Assembly (NCBI GenBank): GCA_030531185.1 | Contig: JAUNOG010000015.1 | Location: forward strand, 1 to 50,271 | DNA: 50,271 nt | Origin: Ruminococcus sp. | GTDB lineage: Bacteria; Bacillota; Clostridia; Oscillospirales; Ruminococcaceae | Reading direction: 5' to 3' | Shown: positions 15,662 through 24,264 of the stretch, in pieces | Layout: each line of letters opens with the position of its first letter | Numbering within the stretch: the first letter of the stretch is position 1 | Notes under the pieces: generated by a model | The model's input: the letters and a program-made list of their open reading frames with translations, nothing else | What the model was told of the DNA's origin: nothing | Database searches by the model: none | Made by a program: the position numbers and the translations under genes

Positions 15662-16500
15662 ACCGACTTCTTCTTGTTGACGGCAGTAACTTATTATTTC
15701 AAATGTTTTTCGGTATGCCCGCAAGAATAGTAAACGGGCAAGGCAAAGCTATCCAAGGGACGCTCGGCTTTGTCGGAGCATTGCTTAAAATTATCCGCAG
15801 AACCGAGCCTACGCATATCGCGGTATTATTTGACGGAGAACACGAGAATGAGCGTTCTTCTCTTGATACGGATTACAAAGCAAACAGAGTTGATTACAGT
15901 CAAACTCCCGAGGAAGAAAATCCTTTTTCACAGTTGGATGACATATATGCCTCTCTTGACTTTCTCGGAATTAAGCATACAGAGACAACAGACTGCGAGA
16001 CCGATGACATTATTGCAGGTTATGCATTGACCTTTGGGAATAAAGCAGAGATAATTATATCCTCATTTGACAGCGATTTCTTTCAGCTCATAAACGATAA
16101 TGTGTCGGTACTCCGCTACAGAGGAGACAAGACGGTTATCTGCACTCCCGAATACATAAAGGAGAAGTTCGGTATCACTCCTGAACAATACGCCGATTTC
16201 AAGTCGCTTACAGGCGACGCTGCGGACAATATCAAAGGAGCGGATAAAGTAGGTCCGAAAACGGCGGCTTTACTTCTTAACGAGTTTGGTACGCTTGCAA
16301 ATATCCTTGCAAATGCCGAGAGCATAAAAAAGCCGTCTGTAAGGAACTCCATTATCAGAAACACTGAGAAACTGAAAATAAATTATAAGCTTATCAAGCT
16401 GGGCAACACGGAGCAATTACCTTTCGGCTTGCGCGAGCTTGAATACAGCTATAGCGGAATTACCACAAACGAAGTCCTGAAAGGCATAGGATTAAGATGA
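15658..16500 (+). CDS. Stand-alone 5'-3' exonuclease (flap-endonuclease-like)
   Basis: A 280-aa homologue of the N-terminal nuclease domain of DNA polymerase I. It has LLLVDGSNLLFQMFF at the N-terminus, the acidic metal sites DCETDDIIAGYA and SSFDSDFFQLI, and the helix-3-turn-helix DAADNIKGADKVGPKTAALLL. No polymerase domain is attached. ATG 15658 is preceded by AGAGGAG and overlaps the protease stop. It probably acts on flap or gapped DNA. Confidence 0.88.
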   Translation: MNRLLLVDGSNLLFQMFFGMPARIVNGQGKAIQGTLGFVGALLKIIRRTEPTHIAVLFDGEHENERSSLDTDYKANRVDYSQTPEEENPFSQLDDIYASLDFLGIKHTETTDCETDDIIAGYALTFGNKAEIIISSFDSDFFQLINDNVSVLRYRGDKTVICTPEYIKEKFGITPEQYADFKSLTGDAADNIKGADKVGPKTAALLLNEFGTLANILANAESIKKPSVRNSIIRNTEKLKINYKLIKLGNTEQLPFGLRELEYSYSGITTNEVLKGIGLR

Positions 16501-16521
16501 TTTACTTCTGCGGGAGGAAAA

Positions 16522-17298
16522 ATGAACTGCAAATTATTACTGTTTGACTTAGACGGAACCTTATTAAGAACCGACAAGACCATTTCGGCGCATACTCTGG
16601 AGGTTTTGCAAAAATGCCGCAGCAAGGGCATTTTAATAGGAGTATGCACTTCCAGAAGCGAGAAAAATTCTATGAAGTTTATTTCTGAGCTTTGTCCCGA
16701 TATTATTATTTCCAGTGCAGGAGCTTTAGTAAAATCGGACGGCAGATATATTTATAAGGCAGAGTTTTCCGTTGAAGAAACAATGAATATGATAGAAACC
16801 GTAAGAAAAATCTGCGGCGATGACTGTGAGATCACGATCGACACAGCAGACGAACATTACTGGAATTACAAAATTGCTCCCCAAAAGCAGGACGCCAGCT
16901 GGGGCGACAGCATTTATACCGATTTTTCGGACTTTTCAAAAGCGGCACTAAAAATGTGTGTGGAAATATTCGACGATACAGCCGCAGAAAAAATGAAATC
17001 CGCTTTGACTGATTGCGATTGCGTCCGCTTTTCAGACGGCTTCTGGTATAAATTCACTAAAAAGTCCGCCACAAAAGAGAATGCAATATTGAAACTATGC
17101 TCTAAGCGCAATATATCCACAGAAAATATCATTGCATTCGGCGATGACTTTGCAGATATGGGTATGCTGAGACTTTGCGGAACGGGAATTGCAATGGGCA
17201 ATGCAATAGAAGAGGTCAAATCCGCCGCCGATTTGACAATAGGCAGTAACGACAATGAGGGTATTGCCGAATATCTTACCAAAGCCTTCATATACTAA
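16522..17298 (+). CDS. Cof-type HAD-superfamily phosphatase
   Basis: A 258-aa HAD hydrolase of the Cof/YbiV type. All motifs are intact: nucleophile LLLFDLDGTLLRTD (Asp9, Asp11), motif II CTSR, a type II cap, the motif III lysine within KFTKKSATKENAI, and motif IV AFGDDFADMGML. Expected substrates are sugar phosphates or related small phosphates; specificity cannot be read. It has its own GGGAGG site. Confidence 0.88.
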   Translation: MNCKLLLFDLDGTLLRTDKTISAHTLEVLQKCRSKGILIGVCTSRSEKNSMKFISELCPDIIISSAGALVKSDGRYIYKAEFSVEETMNMIETVRKICGDDCEITIDTADEHYWNYKIAPQKQDASWGDSIYTDFSDFSKAALKMCVEIFDDTAAEKMKSALTDCDCVRFSDGFWYKFTKKSATKENAILKLCSKRNISTENIIAFGDDFADMGMLRLCGTGIAMGNAIEEVKSAADLTIGSNDNEGIAEYLTKAFIY

Positions 17299-17302
17299 AA
17301 AA

Positions 17303-17331
17303 ACGGCTTACGCCAAATCAGCGTAAGCCGT
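17303..17331. terminator. Bidirectional terminator between convergent genes
   Basis: ACGGCTTACGC (17303-17313) and GCGTAAGCCGT (17321-17331) form a perfect 11-bp stem. An A-run precedes it and TTTTTTT follows after a few bases, so it can serve the HAD gene on plus and trpB on minus. Confidence 0.88.
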
Positions 17332-17353
17332 AAATCATTTTTTTACAATTAAA

Positions 17354-18721
17354 TCAAACCTTGGGCAGTTCATTAAGGCTCTTTTTAAGCTCGTCGTCCG
17401 TAGGAATATAATCAGACATCTCACCGTCATTGTACTTCTGATATGCGACCATATCAAAATATCCCGTACCTGTGAGACCGAAAAGGATCGTCTTTTCTTC
17501 ACCTGTTTCCTTGCACTTGAGAGCCTCGTCGATAGCAACTCTTATAGCGTGGCTGCTTTCAGGAGCAGGAAGTGTTCCCTCAATTCTTGCGAACTGAGTA
17601 GCCGCCTCAAATACAGAGGTCTGCTCAACGCTTCTAGCCTCGATAAGTCCCTGATCGTAAAGCTCTGAAAGCACTGAGCTCATACCGTGATAACGTAATC
17701 CGCCTGCATGGTTAGGCGACGGGATAAATCCGCTGCCCAGCGTATACATCTTCGCAAGAGGACAAACCTTTCCCGTATCGCAGAAATCGTACGCATAAAC
17801 TCCTCTTGTGAGCGACGGACAGGACGCAGGCTCAACTGCTATGAACTTGTACTCTTCCTCTCCTCTGAGCTGTCTGCCCATAAACGGAGAAATAAGGCCG
17901 CCGAGATTGGAGCCGCCGCCTGCACAGCCGATGATGATATCGGGCTTAATTCCGTATTTGTCGCAAGCAGTTATAGACTCCAGACCGATAACAGACTGGT
18001 GCAGAAGTACCTGAGAAAGCACAGAACCGAGCACATATCTGTAACCCTCGGTGCTTGTCGCAACCTCCACAGCCTCGGAAATAGCGCAGCCCAGCGAGCC
18101 TGTAGTTCCCGGGAATTCAGCAAGAATTTTCTTTCCTACCTCGGTAGTATCCGACGGCGAGGGAGTAACGTCCGCACCGTAGGTTCTCATAACCTCTCTT
18201 CTGAAAGGCTTCTGCTCATAAGAGCATTTTACCATATAAACCTTGCAGTCCAGATCCATATAGGAGCAAGCCATAGAAAGCGCCGTACCCCACTGACCTG
18301 CGCCCGTTTCGGTAGTAACGCCTTTCAAGCCCTGCTTTTTAGCATAATAAGCCTGAGCTATCGCGCTGTTGAGCTTATGACTTCCCGAAGTATTGTTTCC
18401 CTCAAATTTATAGTAAATTTTCGCAGGAGTGTCCAAAGCCTTTTCAAGGAAATAAGCTCTTGTAAGAGGCGAAGGACGGTACATTTTGTAAAAGTCCAGT
18501 ATTTCCTGAGGAATGTCAATGTAGGGCGTAGTGTCGTCAAGCTCCTGCTTGGCAAGCTCGGTACAGAAGACGTGGCTCAGCTCGTCAAGAGTAATAGGCT
18601 GACCCGTACCCGGATTGAGCAGAGGAGCAGGCTTTTTCTTCATATCCGCTCTTACATTGTACCATTTGGTAGGAAGCTCGCTTTCGTCAAGATAAATTTT
18701 GTATGGAATATTTTTATCCAA
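17354..18721 (-). CDS. trpB: Tryptophan synthase beta chain, TrpB2 type
   Basis: A 455-aa PLP enzyme. The lysine motif NNTSGSHKLNSA holds the Schiff-base Lys, TETGAGQWGTALS includes the catalytic Glu, GCAGGGSNLGG binds the phosphate, and HAGGLRYHGM is diagnostic for the TrpB2 branch. TrpB2 makes tryptophan from indole and serine, often without a TrpA partner. The start is TTG 18721 behind AAAGGA with 9-nt spacing. No trpA or other trp gene is nearby and the gene has its own promoter, so it is probably an indole-salvage enzyme. Confidence 0.92.
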   Translation of the reverse strand: MDKNIPYKIYLDESELPTKWYNVRADMKKKPAPLLNPGTGQPITLDELSHVFCTELAKQELDDTTPYIDIPQEILDFYKMYRPSPLTRAYFLEKALDTPAKIYYKFEGNNTSGSHKLNSAIAQAYYAKKQGLKGVTTETGAGQWGTALSMACSYMDLDCKVYMVKCSYEQKPFRREVMRTYGADVTPSPSDTTEVGKKILAEFPGTTGSLGCAISEAVEVATSTEGYRYVLGSVLSQVLLHQSVIGLESITACDKYGIKPDIIIGCAGGGSNLGGLISPFMGRQLRGEEEYKFIAVEPASCPSLTRGVYAYDFCDTGKVCPLAKMYTLGSGFIPSPNHAGGLRYHGMSSVLSELYDQGLIEARSVEQTSVFEAATQFARIEGTLPAPESSHAIRVAIDEALKCKETGEEKTILFGLTGTGYFDMVAYQKYNDGEMSDYIPTDDELKKSLNELPKV

Positions 18722-18764
18722 TCAAATCAGTCCTTTCGGTTTATTGTAAAAATCTCACAAAACC

Positions 18765-18793
18765 ATTTTAACATTTTTTCGCAGTAATGTCAA
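18765..18793 (-). promoter_or_regulatory. Promoter of trpB
   Basis: On the minus strand TTGACA (18793-18788), 17-nt spacer, TAAAAT (18770-18765). No T-box or trp attenuator is visible in the roughly 40-nt leader. Confidence 0.8.
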
Positions 18794-18836
18794 TAATGCA
18801 AAGGGATTTTTCTTAAAAATATGTCTCAGACCTTTA

Positions 18837-20432
18837 TTAAGTACGCATAATTTTACCGTATACGCACAGCTTATCCTTACCTGAATTCTTAGCGCGGTAA
18901 AGAGCCTCGTCGCTCTCCCTTAGTATCTTTTCGACGTCGTGTCTGCCGTCGCCCTCAAGTATCGACTGGGAAATTCCCGCGCTGGCGGTCATAATACGGA
19001 ATTCCTCTCGTTCATCATAAACAGCTTTAAGCAAATCAAGAAAATCCTGCACTTTTTCCTCAGCCTGACCGAGAGTGACCTCTCCGCTTATCACCACAAG
19101 GAATTCGTCTCCGCCCAGTCTGGCGATAAAATCATCGGGAAAGCTTTGCAGCAGTCTTTGCGACGTAGCAATAAGCGCCTCGTCCCCCATATGATGACCA
19201 TAGCTGTCATTGACCTTTTTAAAATTGTCCAGATCGATCGTGATCAGCGTAAGCGTTTTCTCACCTGCACAGCGGTTCAGGTAGCTGAACAGACTGCGGC
19301 GGTTGTTAAGCCCCGTAAGGAAATCTGTATTAGCTCTGTGCATTGTCTGCTTGGCATATTCCTGCTCGCTGGTAATATCGCTGAACATCACAATATGACC
19401 TATGCCCTCTCCGAAAATGCTTTGCATAGGGATCTCCCTGAGCCAAAGGGTAATGCTCTTTCCGCCGATAGTGAGGCTTATCTCTTCTCCGCCGTGTATA
19501 TAGGGTTTTATGCCTTTAAGCTTCTGCGCTTTCCATTCTCTGTAATACTGCCCTGTGATCGCGCTCACTCCCGGGAACATTTCGCACAGCTTTTTATTTG
19601 TGCTTACGACTTTTCCCTCTCTGTCCTCTATAATTACGCCGAAAGGCATACTTTCCAGAACGACCATAAGCTCCCTATGTATATTATGCAAATCGGTCAC
19701 GTCATGGGCAATGCCGCAGGTGCCGAGAATTTCTCCGTTTTCGTCGATGAGAGGAGATTTATAGGTTTTGAACTGTCCCATACCGTGCTTGGTTTTTACC
19801 TTTTCATCAAACAGACAGGTCTTGCGAGCCTGCATTACAACGTCCTCGGATTCAAGGCAGACATACTCACCCTGATCGTATTCCTCCTTGGGGATATCCC
19901 AGATGTAGTAATGTCCCCTCTTGTAAATCTGCTCCTTGGTTTTTTCAACCGCATTGCAAAAACCGTTGTTGACCTTGAGGTGTGAACCTACGGTATCCTT
20001 GAACCACACAAGGTCAGGAATGCTGTCAAAGGCGGTATCAAAGCATATCCGCAGTCTGCGATAGTCAAAGGATTCCTTCATAGCCCCAGCAAGTCTGCCG
20101 AAATACGACATAAGCAGAGCCTCATTGTAAATATCGTCATCGGGCATAATCCATAAGTCGTCCGCCGAATTGAGAATACCGCCGTCAAATTCAGTAAGCG
20201 CAGAGGCAGGAACAATCGCTGCCAAACGTGCAGGTTTATACTTTTTTTCTGCGGATATCACAGCCTCTGCTCCGTCGGCAATGACCGCACAGTCAACTTC
20301 CAAGGGACAATCAAGAGTGCTCACTGTTCTGAAGCTGTATTCACAATCCTCCAGAGGAGAAATTTCGGAGAGAATTTCTTCTGTTTTTCTATTTTCGCTT
20401 AGAATATAAAAGGTAAATTTTCCGGTATACAC
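18837..20432 (-). CDS. Diguanylate cyclase with two PAS domains
   Basis: A 531-aa soluble signalling protein. An unassigned N-terminal domain of about 120 residues is followed by a PAS domain (around SIPDLVWFKDTVG), a second PAS (around VLESMPFGVIIEDREG) and a C-terminal GGDEF domain (DFLTGLNNRR... RLGGDEFLVV). The catalytic motif is intact, so it should make c-di-GMP. The RxxD inhibition site expected just before GGDEF reads FPDD, so product inhibition is probably absent. The start is GTG 20432, because CGGAG lies 8 nt upstream; an upstream TTG has no ribosome site. No TM segment is present, so it senses a cytosolic signal. Confidence 0.9.
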   Translation of the reverse strand: MYTGKFTFYILSENRKTEEILSEISPLEDCEYSFRTVSTLDCPLEVDCAVIADGAEAVISAEKKYKPARLAAIVPASALTEFDGGILNSADDLWIMPDDDIYNEALLMSYFGRLAGAMKESFDYRRLRICFDTAFDSIPDLVWFKDTVGSHLKVNNGFCNAVEKTKEQIYKRGHYYIWDIPKEEYDQGEYVCLESEDVVMQARKTCLFDEKVKTKHGMGQFKTYKSPLIDENGEILGTCGIAHDVTDLHNIHRELMVVLESMPFGVIIEDREGKVVSTNKKLCEMFPGVSAITGQYYREWKAQKLKGIKPYIHGGEEISLTIGGKSITLWLREIPMQSIFGEGIGHIVMFSDITSEQEYAKQTMHRANTDFLTGLNNRRSLFSYLNRCAGEKTLTLITIDLDNFKKVNDSYGHHMGDEALIATSQRLLQSFPDDFIARLGGDEFLVVISGEVTLGQAEEKVQDFLDLLKAVYDEREEFRIMTASAGISQSILEGDGRHDVEKILRESDEALYRAKNSGKDKLCVYGKIMRT

Positions 20433-20470
20433 ATAATCAACTCCGCCGTAATATTTCAATCAATATTAAT

Positions 20471-20499
20471 ATTATACAATATTTCCACTGATTTGTCCA
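20471..20499 (-). promoter_or_regulatory. Promoter of the diguanylate cyclase gene
   Basis: On the minus strand TGGACA (20499-20494), 17-nt spacer, TATAAT (20476-20471). Confidence 0.7.
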
Positions 20500-20567
20500 G
20501 TATTTTTATGAAAAATAATATTCCGAAGAGCAAAAATTCACATATTCTGAACTTCAATGAAATACAA

Positions 20568-20602
20568 CAGAGCAGGAACCGATAAAATCAGTTCCTGCTC
20601 TG
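20568..20602 (-). terminator. Hairpin at the end of the envelope operon
   Basis: CAGAGCAGGAAC (20568-20579) pairs perfectly with GTTCCTGCTCTG (20591-20602), a 12-bp stem. The minus-strand tail TTGTATTTC is only moderately U-rich. Confidence 0.65.
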
Positions 20603-20613
20603 CTAAAATCCGA

Positions 20614-21654
20614 TTACTGTTCAACCTGATCGTAAAACAGGTTCAGCACAATTTGCTGGAGGTCTTGCTCATCAACATAATACTCCATATACTCTTCGCC
20701 CTTAACTGCCTCGCCCTTTGTATCGATCACTCCGTTATCGGTGTATTCGGACATAAAATTTGCAAAATCCGAAAGTTCATTGATAGTCATATCGCTTACC
20801 ATATAATCGGAAACAAGCGTAAGCAGAGTTAATATAAAGGAGCTGTCCTTATTTATCTCCTCAAGAGCAAGCTTGTGCCAAGCGGACATATAAGTCTTTT
20901 GCCTTGACATACGGTTCAGATTAGTCTGATCGGAAACTCCTTTTCTGGAACGCACAAAATGCTCCGCCTGCTCGGCATTCAGTTTTATAGTTTCTCCTTT
21001 AACAAGCGTAGGATCCGTATCCCCGAAATCATCGTCGATCGTCACCGTAACGCCGCCTACCGCGTCGTTTGCAAGACCGATAGCAGGCATAGACAGAGCA
21101 GTATAGTGTTCAATCGGAACCTGATACAAAAGCTCCGATACAGCCCATACGGTATTTTCACAGCTATCTCTCAAGCCGCTTCCGTACGTGTGCGCCAGCG
21201 CAAGCTGTTCCTCTTTCCATTCAATGAAGAAACCGTCCACACCAAGAACGGGGACCTTCGTCATAGTATCTCGGTTAAGCGCAACAGACGTATACGACTT
21301 AGTACTGTGATCCACTACAATAAGCAAAAGAAAATCCGCCTGATTAGAGTTAAGAAACGTATCCGTATCCTGCTGAACATCAGAATCGTCAACGCCCATA
21401 ACAAGCACGGTCTCAAGCTCTTCCTTGAGCTTATAATGCTTGCCGTTAACAGTGATCTGCTTTTCTTCGTCAATAACAACATTCTCAGCAGATTTATCGG
21501 AAATCTGCTGAGAATTAGCAAGCTGTGCATTTTGTCTGTTGTCTGCCAAATGACCTGCTAATAAAGCCAAAACAATTACGGCGAATATAATTAAAAGCAA
21601 TATTAATCCGCGTAAAATCCAAATACGCTTATTAGCTGTTCTGCCATTTGACAT
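20614..21654 (-). CDS. LytR-CpsA-Psr (LCP) family ligase
   Basis: A 346-aa membrane-anchored LCP protein with one N-terminal TM helix (about 10-34) and an extracellular LCP domain. Conserved features are SVALNRDTM, DAVGGVTVTI and the arginine-rich HFVRSRKG...NLNRMSRQ segment that binds the polyprenyl pyrophosphate. LCP enzymes transfer polysaccharide or teichoic acid from lipid carriers to peptidoglycan. ATG 21654 follows AGGAG. It is last in an operon with Wzz-like, BY-kinase, sortase and surface-protein genes, so it probably attaches the polymer those proteins regulate. Confidence 0.88.
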   Translation of the reverse strand: MSNGRTANKRIWILRGLILLLIIFAVIVLALLAGHLADNRQNAQLANSQQISDKSAENVVIDEEKQITVNGKHYKLKEELETVLVMGVDDSDVQQDTDTFLNSNQADFLLLIVVDHSTKSYTSVALNRDTMTKVPVLGVDGFFIEWKEEQLALAHTYGSGLRDSCENTVWAVSELLYQVPIEHYTALSMPAIGLANDAVGGVTVTIDDDFGDTDPTLVKGETIKLNAEQAEHFVRSRKGVSDQTNLNRMSRQKTYMSAWHKLALEEINKDSSFILTLLTLVSDYMVSDMTINELSDFANFMSEYTDNGVIDTKGEAVKGEEYMEYYVDEQDLQQIVLNLFYDQVEQ

Positions 21655-21679
21655 TTGTTATTTCTCCTGTACTAAGAAA

Positions 21680-22477
21680 TTATGACTTCTTTGATTTTAC
21701 AACGCATACGCCTGAAGCTGCGATAGCGATAACTGCCGCAACAAGAAGAATGCCGTTGGACTCAACGCCGGTATTAGGAGAAGTTACCTTTCCGTCGCCG
21801 GAACCGGTCTTGCTGTCTGTCGAGGAACTACCGTCTGCCGATGAAGAATCGTCGCCGGGAATTACATCAGCGCTTGTCTCAACAAAAAATGCAAGAACGC
21901 CGCGGTCTGTCAAAGAAACTGTGATAGTACCGTCGTCATTGATAACAAAAGGAACTACCGCCCATGTATCGTCCGCTTTATGCATAATGAGTACCAGATC
22001 CTCCGCGTTGTCTACTGCCAATGTAGCTGAAATAGCGTCAACGCTCACCAGCTTGTTGTTGTCATCGATAACAGAAAGGTCTACCGCATTGCTTGCAACA
22101 ATAGTTTTTCCTCTTGATTCCGCGTCTTTCTTTACCTTGTCGAATTTTGCCTGATCGTCATCGCTGGTGAATACGATCTCCGACGTACCTGTTTTTGAAA
22201 TGTCGTTGTAAGCGGACTGAAGGTGCTGGGAAATCTCGTCGTTAGGAGCTGAGTCCTTTTCGGAAACAGGCGTTATTACCAGTCTTACATTTTGATCTGA
22301 GAGATCGTCAACAGGGATCTCCTTACCGTCCATAGTGACAGTCGTACCGGTCTTGATTTCAGGCGCGGGTTTCTGCTGGATACTTCCTACAAAACCTGTG
22401 CCTTCTTCTGCAAAAGCAGGCATTGCCAAAGAAACAAGCATTAATCCGGCAGCTAACATAGATACCAATTTTTTCAT
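21680..22477 (-). CDS. Sortase-anchored surface protein (SPNTG signal)
   Basis: A 265-aa secreted protein of unknown function. A signal peptide (about 1-23, ending AMPAFA|EE), a soluble domain of about 170 residues and a Ser/Asp-rich linker precede a sorting signal: SPNTG, a hydrophobic helix of about 20 residues and a basic tail (KSKKS). SPNTG fits the (S/P)PxTG motif described for Clostridioides difficile sortase B substrates. The sortase B gene lies immediately upstream in the same transcript, a typical dedicated enzyme/substrate pair. The soluble domain matches nothing I know. AAAGGAG precedes ATG 22477. Confidence 0.8.
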   Translation of the reverse strand: MKKLVSMLAAGLMLVSLAMPAFAEEGTGFVGSIQQKPAPEIKTGTTVTMDGKEIPVDDLSDQNVRLVITPVSEKDSAPNDEISQHLQSAYNDISKTGTSEIVFTSDDDQAKFDKVKKDAESRGKTIVASNAVDLSVIDDNNKLVSVDAISATLAVDNAEDLVLIMHKADDTWAVVPFVINDDGTITVSLTDRGVLAFFVETSADVIPGDDSSSADGSSSTDSKTGSGDGKVTSPNTGVESNGILLVAAVIAIAASGVCVVKSKKS

Positions 22478-22520
22478 AAATAATTTACTCCTTTCAGTAA
22501 AGTAAAAGTTATATACGGTA

Positions 22521-23324
22521 CTAGCATTCAGCTGCCAGCACCAAAAAGCGATGTGAATAATCGCCTTTTAAACAGGTTGATAATATTAACAGCCTCGTCC
22601 CCGATGACGGCAGAGCCGATTTGTCTATAATGCTGTTCAGCGCTCGGGTATCGGCTATTTCTTCTATAAAGTCGTCATAAACCTTATCGTTCGAGAAATC
22701 GTTATAATACAAAATATGAGAATCGTCATACGGAACTGCCGCAAAAACCTTATAAGTCCGCTCCTCATTTGGAAGATAGAGCTTTATGTTCCTGCATTCC
22801 TCAAACCTCTCCGGATCGGTAAAAATCGTCTGGAGCTGTCCGAACCATTCCCCGTTATTTATATTATGACCGTAAATCACCGCAGCCATATCACTGAAAT
22901 CATTCTTATTATAGTCCTCGATGTACGCCGCTCCGTAAATCGAATAGTTTCTTTCAAAATCGTGGGTAAGATAATAAGAATTATCCGTAGGATGCTGCAT
23001 AACGGGAAAGCTGAAATCGCTTTCGGGAATTTCCAGCCACGCGCAGGTGTCGGCGTTATCCTTTTTCAATTTGTCAAAATCAATAGGACTTACATATTCT
23101 TCGGTACTTTCAGTCTCCGAACTGTCGGAAGTCTCAGTTTCGGACTGATTTTTATATTTGTCAGCTTTATCGTCCGTCTCTGTGACAATATATGACGATA
23201 AAGAAGGATTTGCAGGTTCGTCATTTGTCAGACCGCGTTCCGACAGCAGATACTTACCTGTGAAAACAGCGGCTGCAGCCAATAAAATTACTGAGGCAGT
23301 CAGCAAAATCTTCTTTTTCTTCAT
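22521..23324 (-). CDS. srtB: Class B sortase
   Basis: A 267-aa membrane-anchored transpeptidase. An N-terminal TM helix (about 5-25) and a Ser/Thr/Glu-rich stalk precede the sortase fold. The catalytic triad is visible: His153 in YGHN, Cys251 in LSTC and Arg259 in HRF. It cuts between T and G of the sorting signal and links the protein to the wall. The next gene encodes its likely SPNTG substrate. The ribosome site GAAGGG precedes ATG 23324. Confidence 0.92.
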   Translation of the reverse strand: MKKKKILLTASVILLAAAAVFTGKYLLSERGLTNDEPANPSLSSYIVTETDDKADKYKNQSETETSDSSETESTEEYVSPIDFDKLKKDNADTCAWLEIPESDFSFPVMQHPTDNSYYLTHDFERNYSIYGAAYIEDYNKNDFSDMAAVIYGHNINNGEWFGQLQTIFTDPERFEECRNIKLYLPNEERTYKVFAAVPYDDSHILYYNDFSNDKVYDDFIEEIADTRALNSIIDKSALPSSGTRLLILSTCLKGDYSHRFLVLAAEC

Positions 23325-23416
23325 ACCGACCCTTCTCTATAAATCAAGTGAAATTATGCTCCGGCAGTTCAGTATGTAACACCAAATTATTCAAAAAAGC
23401 GTAAAGACATACCAAA

Positions 23417-24205
23417 CTACTTTTTCTTGTTTCCCGATGAATAATCTTCCGAATAATACTTCGAGTATTTTCTTTTCTTATAATATTTCTTTGAGTATGA
23501 ACCTCCGCTGCCGTCGTTGCCGTTGTAAACGAAGCCCAGAACCTTAGCGTTTGCGATCTTCAGCTGTCTTATTGTTTCCTCAACGGCTTTTTTGTCGGTA
23601 TATTCGTGACGCACGACCAAAACAATTCCGCTAATAAGCTGAGTTACTATCAGCGGATCGGGAACCGAGGTCACAGGCGGCAGATCAAAAACTATATAAT
23701 CATAATTTTCCGACAGTATGCCGATAAGACTTTTCATTCTCTGCGAACCCAGCAATTCCGACGGATTAGGCGGAATATCGCCTGATGTTATTACGTCAAG
23801 CTTTCCGTACGCGCGCTGCTGCAGCGCATCTACAACATCGTTGATCGAGCCTGTAAGAATATTGGAAAGTCCGGGCGCTTTTTTGATATTTAATTTTTTG
23901 GCAACAGTAGGAAGTCTCAGATCGCCTTCCAGCAAAAGAACCTTATTACCCGTTTCGGATAAAGAGTGGGCAATACAGCACGAAACAAATGACTTTCCCT
24001 CACCTCGTACAGAACTGGAAACACCGATAATTCTCGCTTTTGAAGAATCGGTAAACGAAAGCATAAGATTTGTTCTAAGACGGTTGAAAGCTTCCTTTGA
24101 GGCAAAGTCCAGCTCGCCGTCCAGTCCCGGCAGCCTTTCGGCACTGCCGTTCATTTTATTACGGTCGTTAAATTTCCCTTTAGCGTCTTTAACTCCCCAG
24201 TTCAT
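23417..24205 (-). CDS. Bacterial tyrosine kinase (CapB/YwqD type)
   Basis: A 262-aa BY-kinase. It has a Walker A SVRGEGKSF, Walker A' LLLEGDLRLPTV and Walker B YIVFDLPPV. The C-terminus has a tyrosine cluster (SYSKKYYKKRKYSKYYSEDY) for autophosphorylation. Like other Gram-positive members it needs a separate membrane activator, supplied by the upstream Wzz-like protein. It regulates polysaccharide polymerisation and export. ATG 24205 follows AAAGGAG. Confidence 0.92.
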   Translation of the reverse strand: MNWGVKDAKGKFNDRNKMNGSAERLPGLDGELDFASKEAFNRLRTNLMLSFTDSSKARIIGVSSSVRGEGKSFVSCCIAHSLSETGNKVLLLEGDLRLPTVAKKLNIKKAPGLSNILTGSINDVVDALQQRAYGKLDVITSGDIPPNPSELLGSQRMKSLIGILSENYDYIVFDLPPVTSVPDPLIVTQLISGIVLVVRHEYTDKKAVEETIRQLKIANAKVLGFVYNGNDGSGGSYSKKYYKKRKYSKYYSEDYSSGNKKK

Positions 24206-24264
24206 TCACAATACTCCTTTGGAAGAAAATTATATTTATCTTAGATAATGCAATTAGTTGCAGT

